A stretch of 64,000 nt of DNA. It comes from Microbulbifer sp. SAOS-129_SWC (GTDB taxonomy: Bacteria; Pseudomonadota; Gammaproteobacteria; Pseudomonadales; Cellvibrionaceae). Position numbers and translations under genes: made by a program. The notes beneath the pieces are model-generated. The model was not told the DNA's origin. It saw nothing but the letters and a program-made list of their open reading frames with translations, and searched no databases. Location of the stretch: assembly GCF_039696035.1 (NCBI RefSeq), contig NZ_CP155567.1, forward strand, positions 2,599,001 through 2,663,000. The letters are read 5' to 3'. Of the stretch, positions 7,768-16,800 are shown one piece after another. The first letter of the stretch is position 1. Each line of letters begins with the position of its first letter.

Positions 7768-9030
7768 TTAAAGCGCCGGACTCGGGCAACGGGGCTTGGC
7801 GAAGACGAACTGCGCCGTACTGATCACCCGCTCCAGGAAGCCCCCCTCGCAATAGCAGAGGTAGAAATCCCACATATTGATAAAGCGCTGGTCAAAGCCC
7901 TGCTGGCGCACGGTATCGATACTGGCGCGGAAGGCCTGCCGCCAGGCGTTCAGGGTCTGCGCATAGTGGCGCGTGATATCCTCCAGCGCCACTATCTGCA
8001 TATCGGTGTCCTCGGCAATATGCTGCGCGATTACCTGGTTCGAGGGCAGGCAGCCGCCGGGGAAGATATAGCGCTGGATAAAATCCACCTGCTTGCGGTA
8101 GCTGTCGAAACGCTGATCCGGGATGGTAATGGCCTGAATTACCATCAGGCCGTCATCCTTGAGCAGGCGGCTGCAGCGGGAGAAATACTCGCGATAATAG
8201 CGGTGGCCCACCGCCTCGATCATTTCGATGGAAACCAGTTTGTCGTATTCCCCGCTGAGGTCGCGATAGTCCTGTAGCAGCAGGGTAATTTTGTCCTCCA
8301 GACCCTCGCGCGCCACCAGGGCTTTGGCGTACTCGTACTGCTCGCGGGAAATGGTGGTGGTGGTTACCTGGCAGCCATAATGCCTGGCCGCATAAACCGC
8401 CATGCCACCCCAGCCGGTACCGATTTCCAGCAGGTGATCCGACGGCTGCAGGCGCAGCTTCTGGCAGATGCGCTCCAGCTTGTTCATTGACGCCTGCTCC
8501 AGCGTCGCCTCTGCTTGCGGAAATACCGCGGCTGAATACATCATGGTGGGATCGAGGAACAGCCGGAAGAAATCATTGCCCAGATCATAGTGGGCGGCGA
8601 TGTTGCGGCGCGAGCCGCTGCGACTGTTGCCATTCAATGTGTGCAGCACTTTGAGCACGGCCTTGTGCGCAAAGCTCCAGCGGGAATCCAGATCCTGAAT
8701 CAGATCCATATTGGCGACCATCACGCGGATCACTGCCACCAGGTCCGGCGAGCTCCAGCTGCCCTGCATATAGGCTTCGCCGGAGCCGATGGTGCCATTC
8801 AATAACACCTGCACATAGGTGTTGTCATCGTGCACGCGGATGGTGGCGCGCGGCACTGCCGGGGTTTCGGTATCACCGAACAAAAAGCGTTCACTGCCCT
8901 CTTCCACCGCCAGGCAGCCACTGCGAATCGCGGCGAGCTTGCCCAGTACCAGGCGCCGCGCGAGGCGGCTGAGCCAGTTTGGACGGACGGCCGCCGGGGG
9001 TGCGGTAATTGCATTGTTAACGGATTTCAT
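7768..9030 (-). CDS. Cyclopropane-fatty-acid-synthase-family SAM methyltransferase
   Basis: The protein has 420 residues. The C-terminal two thirds carry the CFA synthase core: HYDLGNDFFRLFLDPTMMYSAAVF, the SAM motif LLEIGTGWGGMAVYAARHYG, then YDKLVSIEMIEAVGHRYY and the FIFPGG-like stretch RYIFPGGCLPS. CFA synthases methylate the double bond of unsaturated phospholipid acyl chains. In sigma-E/ChrR regulons relatives take part in making methylated or furan fatty acids, so the product here may differ from a plain cyclopropane. The ATG at 9030 overlaps the DUF1365 stop (ATGA) with AGGAG upstream. It is the fifth gene of the operon. Confidence 0.93.
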   Translation of the reverse strand: MKSVNNAITAPPAAVRPNWLSRLARRLVLGKLAAIRSGCLAVEEGSERFLFGDTETPAVPRATIRVHDDNTYVQVLLNGTIGSGEAYMQGSWSSPDLVAVIRVMVANMDLIQDLDSRWSFAHKAVLKVLHTLNGNSRSGSRRNIAAHYDLGNDFFRLFLDPTMMYSAAVFPQAEATLEQASMNKLERICQKLRLQPSDHLLEIGTGWGGMAVYAARHYGCQVTTTTISREQYEYAKALVAREGLEDKITLLLQDYRDLSGEYDKLVSIEMIEAVGHRYYREYFSRCSRLLKDDGLMVIQAITIPDQRFDSYRKQVDFIQRYIFPGGCLPSNQVIAQHIAEDTDMQIVALEDITRHYAQTLNAWRQAFRASIDTVRQQGFDQRFINMWDFYLCYCEGGFLERVISTAQFVFAKPRCPSPAL

Positions 9031-9800
9031 CGGCGTTTTGCTCCTGCTTCGACCCGAACGCGATACTTCGGATGTGAAAAAATCGGCACGCGTTTGAGCC
9101 ACAACCTTAATGCCTGCCAGTAAATAGCGCTGATCACTTTTACGGTCATCAGCGGGTAGCGGATCAATGTACGATGCAGGGTGGCAGCGGATATTTCCTG
9201 CCGCTGCAACCTCAGCACCGCTTCGAACACTCGCTCGTCACCCTGGAAATTCTGTAGCCGCGCTGTCAGCGCTTCACCCGGCGTGTTACTACGCCAGCGG
9301 TACTGCTGGTCCATCGGCATAAACGGCGAGACATGAAATGCCTTGTCGAATTCGGCACGCTGCAACGCTTCCCCCTCGCGGCAGTCGAGCAGGTAGCCGT
9401 GACGCTCGTTCCACGGCGTGTTGTGCACGTCGAGCAGAATCCAGCGCACCTGCTCGCCACTGTCGTCGAAGCAATAGTAAACACTGAGCGGATTCATGTT
9501 CACGCCAAAATAGCGCCAGTTGGCGAGCATACGAATCGGGCCGCCCGGCCGCTCACCGCCCTGCTCTGCCACACGCCGGCGCACTGCCTCATCCAGGCTG
9601 ATGGACGGATCACCGAAGAAATCCTCGCGCCGGAAACGCGCCGGAGCCCATCGCGACAGCGACCAAAACGGGCTGGTACCAAGCACCTGATCCAGTTCCG
9701 CGAGATCCAGATAGACCATAAAAACCCGATAGCGAAAACCGTGCGCGCGCGGTGACAAGCGCTGGTGACTGACCCAGCCGCTATAGATGGCGCTCTGCAA
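9027..9800 (-). CDS. DUF1365 protein, TTG start
   Basis: The protein has 257 residues if translation starts at TTG 9800, giving the family-like N-terminus LQSAIYSGWVSHQRLSP. A near-perfect AGGAGG lies six bases upstream of this TTG, while the ATG at 9866 would overlap the previous gene by 86 bases and add a basic non-homologous tail. DUF1365 features include HGFRYRVFMVYLDLAEL, WRYFGVNMNPLSVYYCFD and FDKAFHVSPFMPMDQQYRW. The family is always linked to CFA-like enzymes and amine-oxidase-like flavoproteins, but its chemistry is not settled. The stop overlaps the downstream ATG. Confidence 0.85.
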   Translation of the reverse strand: MQSAIYSGWVSHQRLSPRAHGFRYRVFMVYLDLAELDQVLGTSPFWSLSRWAPARFRREDFFGDPSISLDEAVRRRVAEQGGERPGGPIRMLANWRYFGVNMNPLSVYYCFDDSGEQVRWILLDVHNTPWNERHGYLLDCREGEALQRAEFDKAFHVSPFMPMDQQYRWRSNTPGEALTARLQNFQGDERVFEAVLRLQRQEISAATLHRTLIRYPLMTVKVISAIYWQALRLWLKRVPIFSHPKYRVRVEAGAKRR

Positions 9801-11112
9801 CGGCAACCTCCTGTTCTGTCCGCGAGCCAGCTTCTTTCGCCGCGGGCGCGGCGCCGGCGTCGTCATCCAATGTTATGCCCAGCGCTGCGGCAACACGCAG
9901 CGCGCTGTTGACGCCGTCCTCGTGGAAACCATTAGCCCAATAGGCGCCGCAGAACCAGGTGCGATTGACGCCGTTGATACTCTGCCACTTGGCCTGCGCC
10001 TCAGTGCCAGCAACGGAAAACTGCGGGTGGGCGTATTCAAAACTGGCGATTACCTTGCGCGGGTCTATCGCCTCCGGTGCATTGACGGTAACACAATAAG
10101 TCTGCTCGCTCTGCAGACGCTGCAGGATATTCATGTTGTAGGTCAACACTGGCGGCTGGTCGGCACCGGGCTGCAAACGGTAGTTCCAGCTTGCCCAGCT
10201 GCGCCGGCGGCGCGGCAACAGGCCGGTGTCCGTGTGCAGCACCACCGAGTTGCGCGCATAGGGAATGGCGCCGAGCAACCGCCGCTCCTCTGCACTGGCA
10301 TCGCCCAGGCAGGCGAGCGCCTGGTCCGAGTGGCAGGCGAACACCAGTGCATCGAACTGCTCCTCGCCGCGGGCGGTGGTTACTGCCACACCATCGCGGT
10401 TGCGGCGCACCTGTTGCACCGGCGTAGACAGCCGGATGCGGTCGGCGAAAGATTTCACCAGCGGCGCGATATATTCCCGCGAACCGCCGCGGATCACCCG
10501 CCACTGGGGCCGGTTGAAAACATTCAGCAGGCCGTGGTTATAAAAAAACCGCACAAAGAACTCGGCGGAAAAGTCACGCATCTGCGCCGTGCTCGCCGAC
10601 CAGATTGCCGAGCCCATCGGTACCAGGTAGCGCTGGCAGAATTCCGGCGAGTAGCCCCGTTGCTGCAAATAGTCACCCAGTGACAGGCCCCCGGCCAGCG
10701 CACCGCCGCGCCAGTCACGCACCGACTCGCGATTGAAGCGTACGATGTCCCGCAGCATGCGCCAGTGGCCGGCACTGACCAGGCTGCGGCGACGCGCAAA
10801 CAGGCTGTTGAGGTTGTTGCCGGCATATTCGAACGCGCTCGATTCGTCACAGACACTGAAGCCCATGTCCGTCGCCTGTGAATCGACGCCCAACTGATCC
10901 ATCAGGCGAATGAAATTGGGATAGGTCCAGTCGTTGAATACGATAAAACCGGTATCAATGGCCAGAACACGGCCGTGCTCCTCGACATCCACGGTCGCAG
11001 TGTGGCCGCCGAGCCGATCGGCGGCCTCAAACAGGGTGATATCGTGGCGGCGGTTCAGCAGATAGGCGGCGGTCAGGCCGGATATGCCGCTGCCGACGAT
11101 GGCAATACGCAT
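9781..11112 (-). CDS. FAD-dependent amine oxidase/desaturase-like flavoprotein
   Basis: The protein has 443 residues. The N-terminus is a dinucleotide-binding motif (MRIAIVGSGISGLTAAYLL, then LFEAADRLGGHTATVD). The middle has features of the flavin amine oxidase/phytoene-desaturase superfamily, and the C-terminus ends with WFCGAYWANGFHEDGVNSALRVAAAL, which closes the FAD site. In operons with DUF1365 and CFA-like genes this flavoprotein probably oxidises or desaturates the modified acyl chain; that is inference. ATG 11112 overlaps the SDR stop (ATGA). The C-terminal tail is low complexity and overlaps the start of the next gene slightly. Confidence 0.88.
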   Translation of the reverse strand: MRIAIVGSGISGLTAAYLLNRRHDITLFEAADRLGGHTATVDVEEHGRVLAIDTGFIVFNDWTYPNFIRLMDQLGVDSQATDMGFSVCDESSAFEYAGNNLNSLFARRRSLVSAGHWRMLRDIVRFNRESVRDWRGGALAGGLSLGDYLQQRGYSPEFCQRYLVPMGSAIWSASTAQMRDFSAEFFVRFFYNHGLLNVFNRPQWRVIRGGSREYIAPLVKSFADRIRLSTPVQQVRRNRDGVAVTTARGEEQFDALVFACHSDQALACLGDASAEERRLLGAIPYARNSVVLHTDTGLLPRRRRSWASWNYRLQPGADQPPVLTYNMNILQRLQSEQTYCVTVNAPEAIDPRKVIASFEYAHPQFSVAGTEAQAKWQSINGVNRTWFCGAYWANGFHEDGVNSALRVAAALGITLDDDAGAAPAAKEAGSRTEQEVAVAERHL

Positions 11113-11888
11113 CAGGGTTTCCTCAGGGAGTGAATTCGGGTGATCCGCGGCGCGCAGAAGCGAAACCACAGCGGGCGCAGGAAGCCGAGCAGCCGCAGCG
11201 GCCAGCTCAGGCGACGCGGGAAATCGATGGTTGCATGGCCCCGCGCCAGGCCGCGTTCGATCCGCGCGGCGGCCTGCTCCGGGGTCATCATAAAGGGCAT
11301 GGAAAAATCGTTGCGTTCGGTGAGCGGCGTATCGATAAAGCCCGGGCGGATATGCACGATGCGCAGCGGCAGGTGGGAAGCGTCCGCGCGCACCGCGTCG
11401 AGAAAGTACCCGAGCGCGGCCTTGGAAGCACCATAGGCTTCAGCGCGTGGCATGCCCACTACCGAAGACAGGCTGCCAACGGCGGCGAACGCCGGTTGCG
11501 CGCTGTTGGCCAGCAGCGGCATCGCCACGCGCAGCGTATTCACCACACCGAAAAAGTTGGCATCGAACACGCGGCGGTAGCTGGCGCTGTCGAGATGCAG
11601 GTCGTCATCGTATTCACAGGTACCGGCACAGGCGATCACCAGATCCAGCTGGTCGGTCATCTCCGCCAACCGCGCCGCCGCAAGCGCCATGTTCTCGTCG
11701 TTCCCGACGTCGCAGTCGAGGGTCCGTATACGCTGCGGCGAAACCTTCTGCAGCTCCGCCAGGGCCTCGCGGCCGCGGCTGCTGGCAATGACGAAATTGC
11801 CCTGTTCCGCCAGCTGCAATGCCAGCGCACGGCCGATTCCGGAACTGGCACCGGTGATCCACACCGTCTTCTCTCGAATAGAGCCCAC
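11112..11888 (-). CDS. Short-chain dehydrogenase/reductase of the sigma-E-linked operon
   Basis: The protein has 258 residues and all classical SDR motifs: TGASSGIGRALALQLAEQG for NAD(P) binding, the central Ser region VGSLSSVVG, and the catalytic YGASK at about residue 150. A C-terminal basic hydrophobic segment (SWPLRLLGFLRPLWFRF) may contact the membrane. Start is GTG 11888, three bases after the NTF2-like stop. It may reduce or oxidise a lipid-derived intermediate with the flavoprotein encoded next. Confidence 0.9.
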   Translation of the reverse strand: MGSIREKTVWITGASSGIGRALALQLAEQGNFVIASSRGREALAELQKVSPQRIRTLDCDVGNDENMALAAARLAEMTDQLDLVIACAGTCEYDDDLHLDSASYRRVFDANFFGVVNTLRVAMPLLANSAQPAFAAVGSLSSVVGMPRAEAYGASKAALGYFLDAVRADASHLPLRIVHIRPGFIDTPLTERNDFSMPFMMTPEQAAARIERGLARGHATIDFPRRLSWPLRLLGFLRPLWFRFCAPRITRIHSLRKP

Positions 11889-11891
11889 CGC

Positions 11892-12317
11892 TTATTCTCC
11901 CGTCAGGCGGTTCTTGATCCCGCGTACCAGAGCACCAACCACAGGGATACGCTCGTAGACCATCGCGCCCAGGTCATAGAAATCTTCGTGGTAGCGGATA
12001 CGTTGGCCGAATTGCAACAGGCTGCAGCCGCGCAGGGTCAGCAGCGCCCCGCCGTTGAGGCGACGGTGCGCATAATGCATGTCCCAGGGCAGACAGGCGC
12101 TGGTGTCGCCGATCACGCCGGGAGAAAACTCAAAGCGACACTCGAGCAAATCCTCGCGCATCGCGGCAAAGTAGCGCTGCAGGGCACCCAGTCCCTCTAT
12201 CTGGTGCAAGGGATCGCGGAAGACCACGTCATCCTGATAGAAGTGCCCGAGCATCGCCGGATCGGCGGCAAGGTACTCCTCGTAATACTGCTGTAACTCC
12301 CCAATCAGGCCGCTCAT
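11892..12317 (-). CDS. SnoaL/NTF2-like protein, first gene of the sigma-E-linked operon
   Basis: The protein has 141 residues and fits the NTF2 fold: LQQYYEEYLAADPAMLGHFYQDDVVFRDPLHQIEG, then WDMHYAHRRLNGGALLTLRGCSLLQF and YHEDFYDLGAMVYERIP. Nuclear-transport-factor-2-like proteins commonly lead this operon type. I chose ATG 12317, preceded by AAGGA and GGG, rather than ATG 12344, because the predicted transcription start is near 12344. The gene begins the seven-gene transcript that runs to 6513. Confidence 0.85.
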   Translation of the reverse strand: MSGLIGELQQYYEEYLAADPAMLGHFYQDDVVFRDPLHQIEGLGALQRYFAAMREDLLECRFEFSPGVIGDTSACLPWDMHYAHRRLNGGALLTLRGCSLLQFGQRIRYHEDFYDLGAMVYERIPVVGALVRGIKNRLTGE

Positions 12318-12350
12318 ACGCCCTTTCCTTGCTGTAAATGTCACTGCCGC

Positions 12351-12380
12351 TTTTTACGCCCCCGCTACATAGGCGGATCA
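12351..12380 (-). promoter_or_regulatory. ECF sigma-E (ECF11-type) promoter of the lipid operon
   Basis: On the minus strand a TGATCC box (12375-12380) is separated by exactly 18 bases from TAAAAA (12351-12356). This matches the known Rhodobacter sphaeroides sigma-E consensus TGATCC-N18-TAAGA closely. Transcription would start near 12344, about 27 bases ahead of the first gene. Confidence 0.8.
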
Positions 12381-12439
12381 CATGCCGGCGGCCTGTATCA
12401 CTGCCCCGGGCCAATTCACGGAAATTTTCCCCCTATTAG

Positions 12440-12469
12440 AGATCCAATAGCCCAACCCCTGCGTAAAAG
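12440..12469 (+). promoter_or_regulatory. ECF sigma-E (ECF11-type) promoter of rpoE-chrR
   Basis: On the plus strand AGATCC (12440-12445), an 18-base spacer and TAAAAG (12464-12469) form a second match to the sigma-E consensus. It reads toward the sigma gene at 12499, implying autoregulation. The two promoters face away from each other about 60 bases apart. Confidence 0.75.
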
Positions 12470-12498
12470 GGTTCGAAAGACAGGCAAAGATCGCTAAG

Positions 12499-13116
12499 AT
12501 GGCGCAAAAACCACCAAACACAAGCGGTGACAGTACCTTGCAGGCTACCGAAAACCGAGATGATGACTGGAGTACGCTGCTCAGGCTAGTCGGCTCTCAG
12601 CGCGACCGCGCCGCTTTTGAGCAGCTGTTTCGCCACTTTGCGCCACTGATCAAAGGCTTTCATCACAGCCGTAACACCCAGGCACTGAGTGCCGAGGCGG
12701 CCGACGAGCTGGTGCAGGAGGTCATGTTTCGCGTCTGGCGCAAGGCGCCGAGCTTCGATGCTGCCAAGGCCTCCGCCAGCACATGGGTTTACACCATCAT
12801 GCGCAACTGCCGGATCGATATGTTGCGTCGTGGCAACCGGCACCGGGATATCGATCGCGATATCCAAGTGGATGATATCTGGGACGAATCACCGGACAGC
12901 CAGCCTCTGCTGTTTCTGCAGCAGGCACGCGATGAGCGCGACATCGCCGAAGGGCTGCGCAACCTGCCGGCGGAACAGTGCCACGTGGTGAAGAAGGCCT
13001 ATATGGAAGGGAAATCCCACAGTGAAATTTCAGTCGAACTGGGGCTGCCGCTGGGTACCGTGAAATCCCGCGTGCGGCTGGCCCTGAAGAAGTTACAAGC
13101 AAGTTTGAACAGGTAG
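12499..13116 (+). CDS. rpoE: ECF RNA polymerase sigma factor, ChrR-controlled type
   Basis: The protein has 205 residues. Region 2 spans about 30-110 (FEQLFRHFAPLIKGFHH, then ADELVQEVMFRVWRKAPSFD and STWVYTIMRNCRIDMLRRGNR). Region 4 spans about 145-200 (NLPAEQCHVVKKAYMEGKSHSEISVELGLPLGTVKSRVRLALKKLQ). Followed six bases later by a ChrR anti-sigma gene, so it belongs to the ECF11 group. It would direct RNA polymerase to the two promoters in the divergent gap. In Rhodobacter this system answers singlet oxygen; the signal here is inferred. Confidence 0.93.
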   Translation: MAQKPPNTSGDSTLQATENRDDDWSTLLRLVGSQRDRAAFEQLFRHFAPLIKGFHHSRNTQALSAEAADELVQEVMFRVWRKAPSFDAAKASASTWVYTIMRNCRIDMLRRGNRHRDIDRDIQVDDIWDESPDSQPLLFLQQARDERDIAEGLRNLPAEQCHVVKKAYMEGKSHSEISVELGLPLGTVKSRVRLALKKLQASLNR

Positions 13117-13122
13117 CGCACA

Positions 13123-13806
13123 ATGATTCGCCACCATCCCGACCAAAACATGTTGCTCGAATACGCAGCCGGTAATCTGCCCTGGGCCGTGGGCCTGGCG
13201 GTGTCCGCCCACCTGCAGCTGTGCCCGCAGTGCCGCCAGCAGCGGGACAACCTCAACCGCGTTGGCGGCCAGTTACTGGAGCACGGTGAACCGCAACCCA
13301 TCGCCGACGATGCACTGCAACGCCTGTTCGGCCGTATCGAGCACGGAGAGGAACAACCGGCGCCTCAGGTGCAAGAAGCCGCAAAGGTGGACCCCCCGGT
13401 CAAGGATCCGGCGCTGACCAACCTGCCGAAAGTGATCGGCAAACTGGTGAGCAACAGCTGGCCGCTGAAGTGGAAGCGGGTTTCTCCGGCGCTGAAGATG
13501 TCGCGCCTGAAAACCGGGCAGGATCGCTACGAGGTCTCCTTTCACCGTATCGGCGCCGGCGGCCGCACGGCCGAACACGACCACCGCGGGCAGGAGATTG
13601 TACTGGTTCTGCACGGCAGTTTTTCCGACGCCGATGGCGTCTACACCCCGGGAGATTTCCTGGTGCGCGAGCCCGGTGAAGTACACCGGCCGATCGCCAC
13701 TCAGGACCGGGAGTGCCTGTGCCTGTCCGTGCTGGAAGCGCCAGTAGCAGTAACCGGCGTGATTGGCTGGCTGGTAAACCCCTTTCTGTCCTTTCGTCCG
13801 AGTTGA
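13123..13806 (+). CDS. chrR: ChrR-family zinc anti-sigma factor
   Basis: The protein has 227 residues. The N-terminal domain has a zinc-binding anti-sigma motif (SAHLQLCPQCRQ, His-x3-Cys-x2-Cys), with an extra His near residue 4-5 (RHHPDQNMLLEYAAG). The C-terminal half is a cupin: GAGGRTAEHDHRGQEIVLVL, then GDFLVREPGEVHRP. In known ChrR proteins the first domain holds the sigma factor and the cupin domain is needed for release by singlet oxygen. Gene order sigma-chrR with a 6-base gap is standard. A strong terminator follows. Confidence 0.93.
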   Translation: MIRHHPDQNMLLEYAAGNLPWAVGLAVSAHLQLCPQCRQQRDNLNRVGGQLLEHGEPQPIADDALQRLFGRIEHGEEQPAPQVQEAAKVDPPVKDPALTNLPKVIGKLVSNSWPLKWKRVSPALKMSRLKTGQDRYEVSFHRIGAGGRTAEHDHRGQEIVLVLHGSFSDADGVYTPGDFLVREPGEVHRPIATQDRECLCLSVLEAPVAVTGVIGWLVNPFLSFRPS

Positions 13807-13840
13807 GCTGCTCGATTGGGGTCTTATGGCCCAATGACGA

Positions 13841-13868
13841 AGCGGGGCATTTGCCCCGCTATTTTTTT
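13841..13868 (+). terminator. Intrinsic terminator after chrR
   Basis: A 9-bp perfect GC-rich stem (AGCGGGGCA with TGCCCCGCT, 13841-13860) is followed by a run of seven T. It ends the rpoE-chrR transcript before the convergent oxidoreductase gene. Confidence 0.92.
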
Positions 13869-13897
13869 CCTGTTGCTCAGCTTCGGACGTCGACGCT

Positions 13898-16800
13898 TCA
13901 GGCCTCCACGGCCAGCGCCGCGTCCGCCTCACGTTCACCATCGCCGCCGTCGATTTCGTTCAGCAGTTGATTCCAGCGCTCGCGCACTGCAGCGAACTTT
14001 TCCGCACGCACGTGGCCGTAACCGCGCACCTGCAATGGTAGCTCCAGCAGTTCCCGCGCTGCCGCCAGGTTTTCGTCATTCAGGGATGCCGCCACGGCAC
14101 TGACCGCGCGCTCCACCTGCCGCGCCCAGCTGCGCTCGATACGGCGCTCGCGGGTGTATCCGAACAGGTCGAACACGGTACCGCGCAACACTTTACCCTT
14201 GGCCAGCAGCGGCATCAGCTTGCCCATCCAGGGGCCGAATACCATTTTCTTGACCTTGCCAGCGGCATCCGGGCGCGCCATCAGCGGCGGCGCCATATGG
14301 AATTTCAGTTTGTAACTGCCGGTGAAGGTCTCGCGCAGCTGGCGCTGGAAGTCCGCACCGCTGTAGAGGCGCGCCACCTCGTACTCATCCTTGTAAGCCA
14401 TGGCCTTGTGCAGGCTGCGCGCGGCTGTACGGGTCAGCTCACCGTCGCCGCCGAGCGCTTTCTCCGCATTGTGCAGACGCTCGATAGCGCGGGTGAAATG
14501 GCCCGCATAGGCCGCGCTCTGGTATCCGGTCAGCTCCGAGGACAGGCGCACGAGCAGCTGCTCGACCCCTTCCTGCGGCTCCACCAGCTTGACCGGCTGC
14601 GCCGGCACCGCCAGCTGTTCGATCGCCTGCGGATTCACCGCCAGCAGCCGCCCGGCGCGGAAGGCGCGCAGGTTGGTCTCTACCGCCACGCCGTTGAGCT
14701 CGATGGCGCGCTCCAGCGCCGCTTCACCGATCGGCAACAGGCCCTGCTGGCAGGCGTAGCCCATGACCATCAGGTTGCTGGCGACCGTATCGCCGAACAG
14801 CGCCTGGGCGTACTTGTTCGCGTCAAAGGCGAAGTACTCGGCACTGAGCGACTCGATGCTCTGTTCGGTGGCATCCGCCGGGAAAGCCAGTTCGTTATTG
14901 CGCACGAAGGCCGCCACCGGCACTTCGGCAGTGTTGACCAGCGCGCGCATCTTGCCGGTGGCAAATTTGGTGCGCTGGCCGGCCGCGGTGACCATATCGC
15001 AGCCCAGCAGCAGCTCCGCCGCGCCATCGCGAATACGCGCGGTGGTGATGTTATCCGGCTTGGCTGCCACTTTGACGTGCGCCACCACGGCGCCGTTTTT
15101 CTGCGACAGACCGGTGAAATACAGCGTGGTGCTGCCCTTCTCTTCCAGGTGCGCGGCCATACCCAGTAGTGCGGCCACAGTCAGGACACCGCTGCCGCCG
15201 ATACCGGCGACGAGAATGCTGAGCGGCTGATCCAGGTCAGCCTGCGGCGCGGCCGGCAGGCCGGCGATGGCCGCGTCCAGGGACTGCGCCAGCGACTGCA
15301 CCGGCGGCTTTTTCAGTTCGCCGCCCTCTACGGTCACGAAACTGGGGCAGAAGCCGTCGGCACAGCGCATGTCCTTGTTACAGCTCGACTGGTTCACCTG
15401 GCGCTTGCGACCGAATTCGGTCTCCAGCGGCTCCACCGCGATACAACTGGACTGCACGCTGCAGTCGCCACAACCTTCACACACGCGGTGGTTGATCAGC
15501 AGGCGCTGAGCCGGATCGACCATCTGTTTCTTTTTGCGCCGGCGACGCTTCTCCGCCGCACACACCTGCTCGTAAATGATGGCGGTAACCCCGGGGGTCT
15601 CGCGCAGGCGGCGCTGCACCGCATCCAGCTGGTCGCGGGACAGGATTTCCACCGCCGCCGGCAGCTGGCTGCGGTGCTTGTGCCAGTAGTCCGGGTTTTC
15701 GCTCAGCAGCACGACGCTGCCGACGCCCTCGGCCAGCAGCTGCGCCGCCAGGCTGGGCGCAGTGACCTCGCCCTCGGCGGGCTGGCCGCCGGTCATGGCC
15801 ACGGCGTCGTTGAGCAGGATCTTGTAGGTAATATTGACCTTGGCCGCCACCGCCTGGCGGATCGCCAGCAGGCCCGAGTGGTTGTAGGTACCATCACCCA
15901 TGTTCTGGAAGATATGCTCGGCACTGGAGAAGCGGTGCAGCCCCACCCACTGGGCACCCTCGCCACCCATATGGGAGAAGGTGTCGGTGCGCAGGCCCTT
16001 GCCCAGCGCCATGATATGGCAGCCGATGCCGGCACTGCCGAGACTGCCTTCCGGCAGTTTGGTGGAGGTGTTGTGCGGGCAGCCGGCACAGAAAATCGGT
16101 TCGCGCGCCAGCAGGCCGGAAGCCTTGCCGGGGACAGCGGCGCCGAGTTTCTCCGCCAACGGGATCAGTTGTGCCGCCAGCTCGGTATCCGCCAGCCAGC
16201 GGGCCATGGCCTTGGCCACCTTGTCCGGCCCGAAGCCCCACACCGCCGGCAGCAGGTCGTCACCATTCAGGTCTTTCTTGCCCACCACTTTCGGACGGGC
16301 GCCGTCGGACCAACCGTAGAGCAGGTTCTTCAACTGGTCTTCCACCAGCGGGCGCTTTTCCTCGACCACCAGCAGGCGCTCCATCCCCTCGGCGAATGCG
16401 CTGATACCGCAGGGCTCCAGCGGCCAGGTCATGGCCACCTTGAAGATGGAGATACCGGCCTGCTCCAGATCGCGCTCGGTCAGGTTCAGCAGCTCCAGCG
16501 CCTCCAGCAGGTCGCCGTGCGCCTTGCCCACGGTGACGATGCCGAACCGCTTCTGCGGCGCGGCGACGATGGTCTTGTCCAGCTTGTTGGCGTAGGCGAA
16601 GGCCGTGGCGGCCGGCAGGCGCTCTTCCAGCATGCGGCGCTCGTATTCGAGGCGCTCTGCGGGCCAGTTGAGGTGCGGGTCGTAGTTGAGGCCGTGGGCG
16701 GGAATGGGGAAATCTTGCGGAATGGTGAACTGCGGCAGCTCCGGCACCAGGATGGAGGCGCCGGCCTCGACCGTCTCGGTAATCGCCTTGAAGCCCACCC

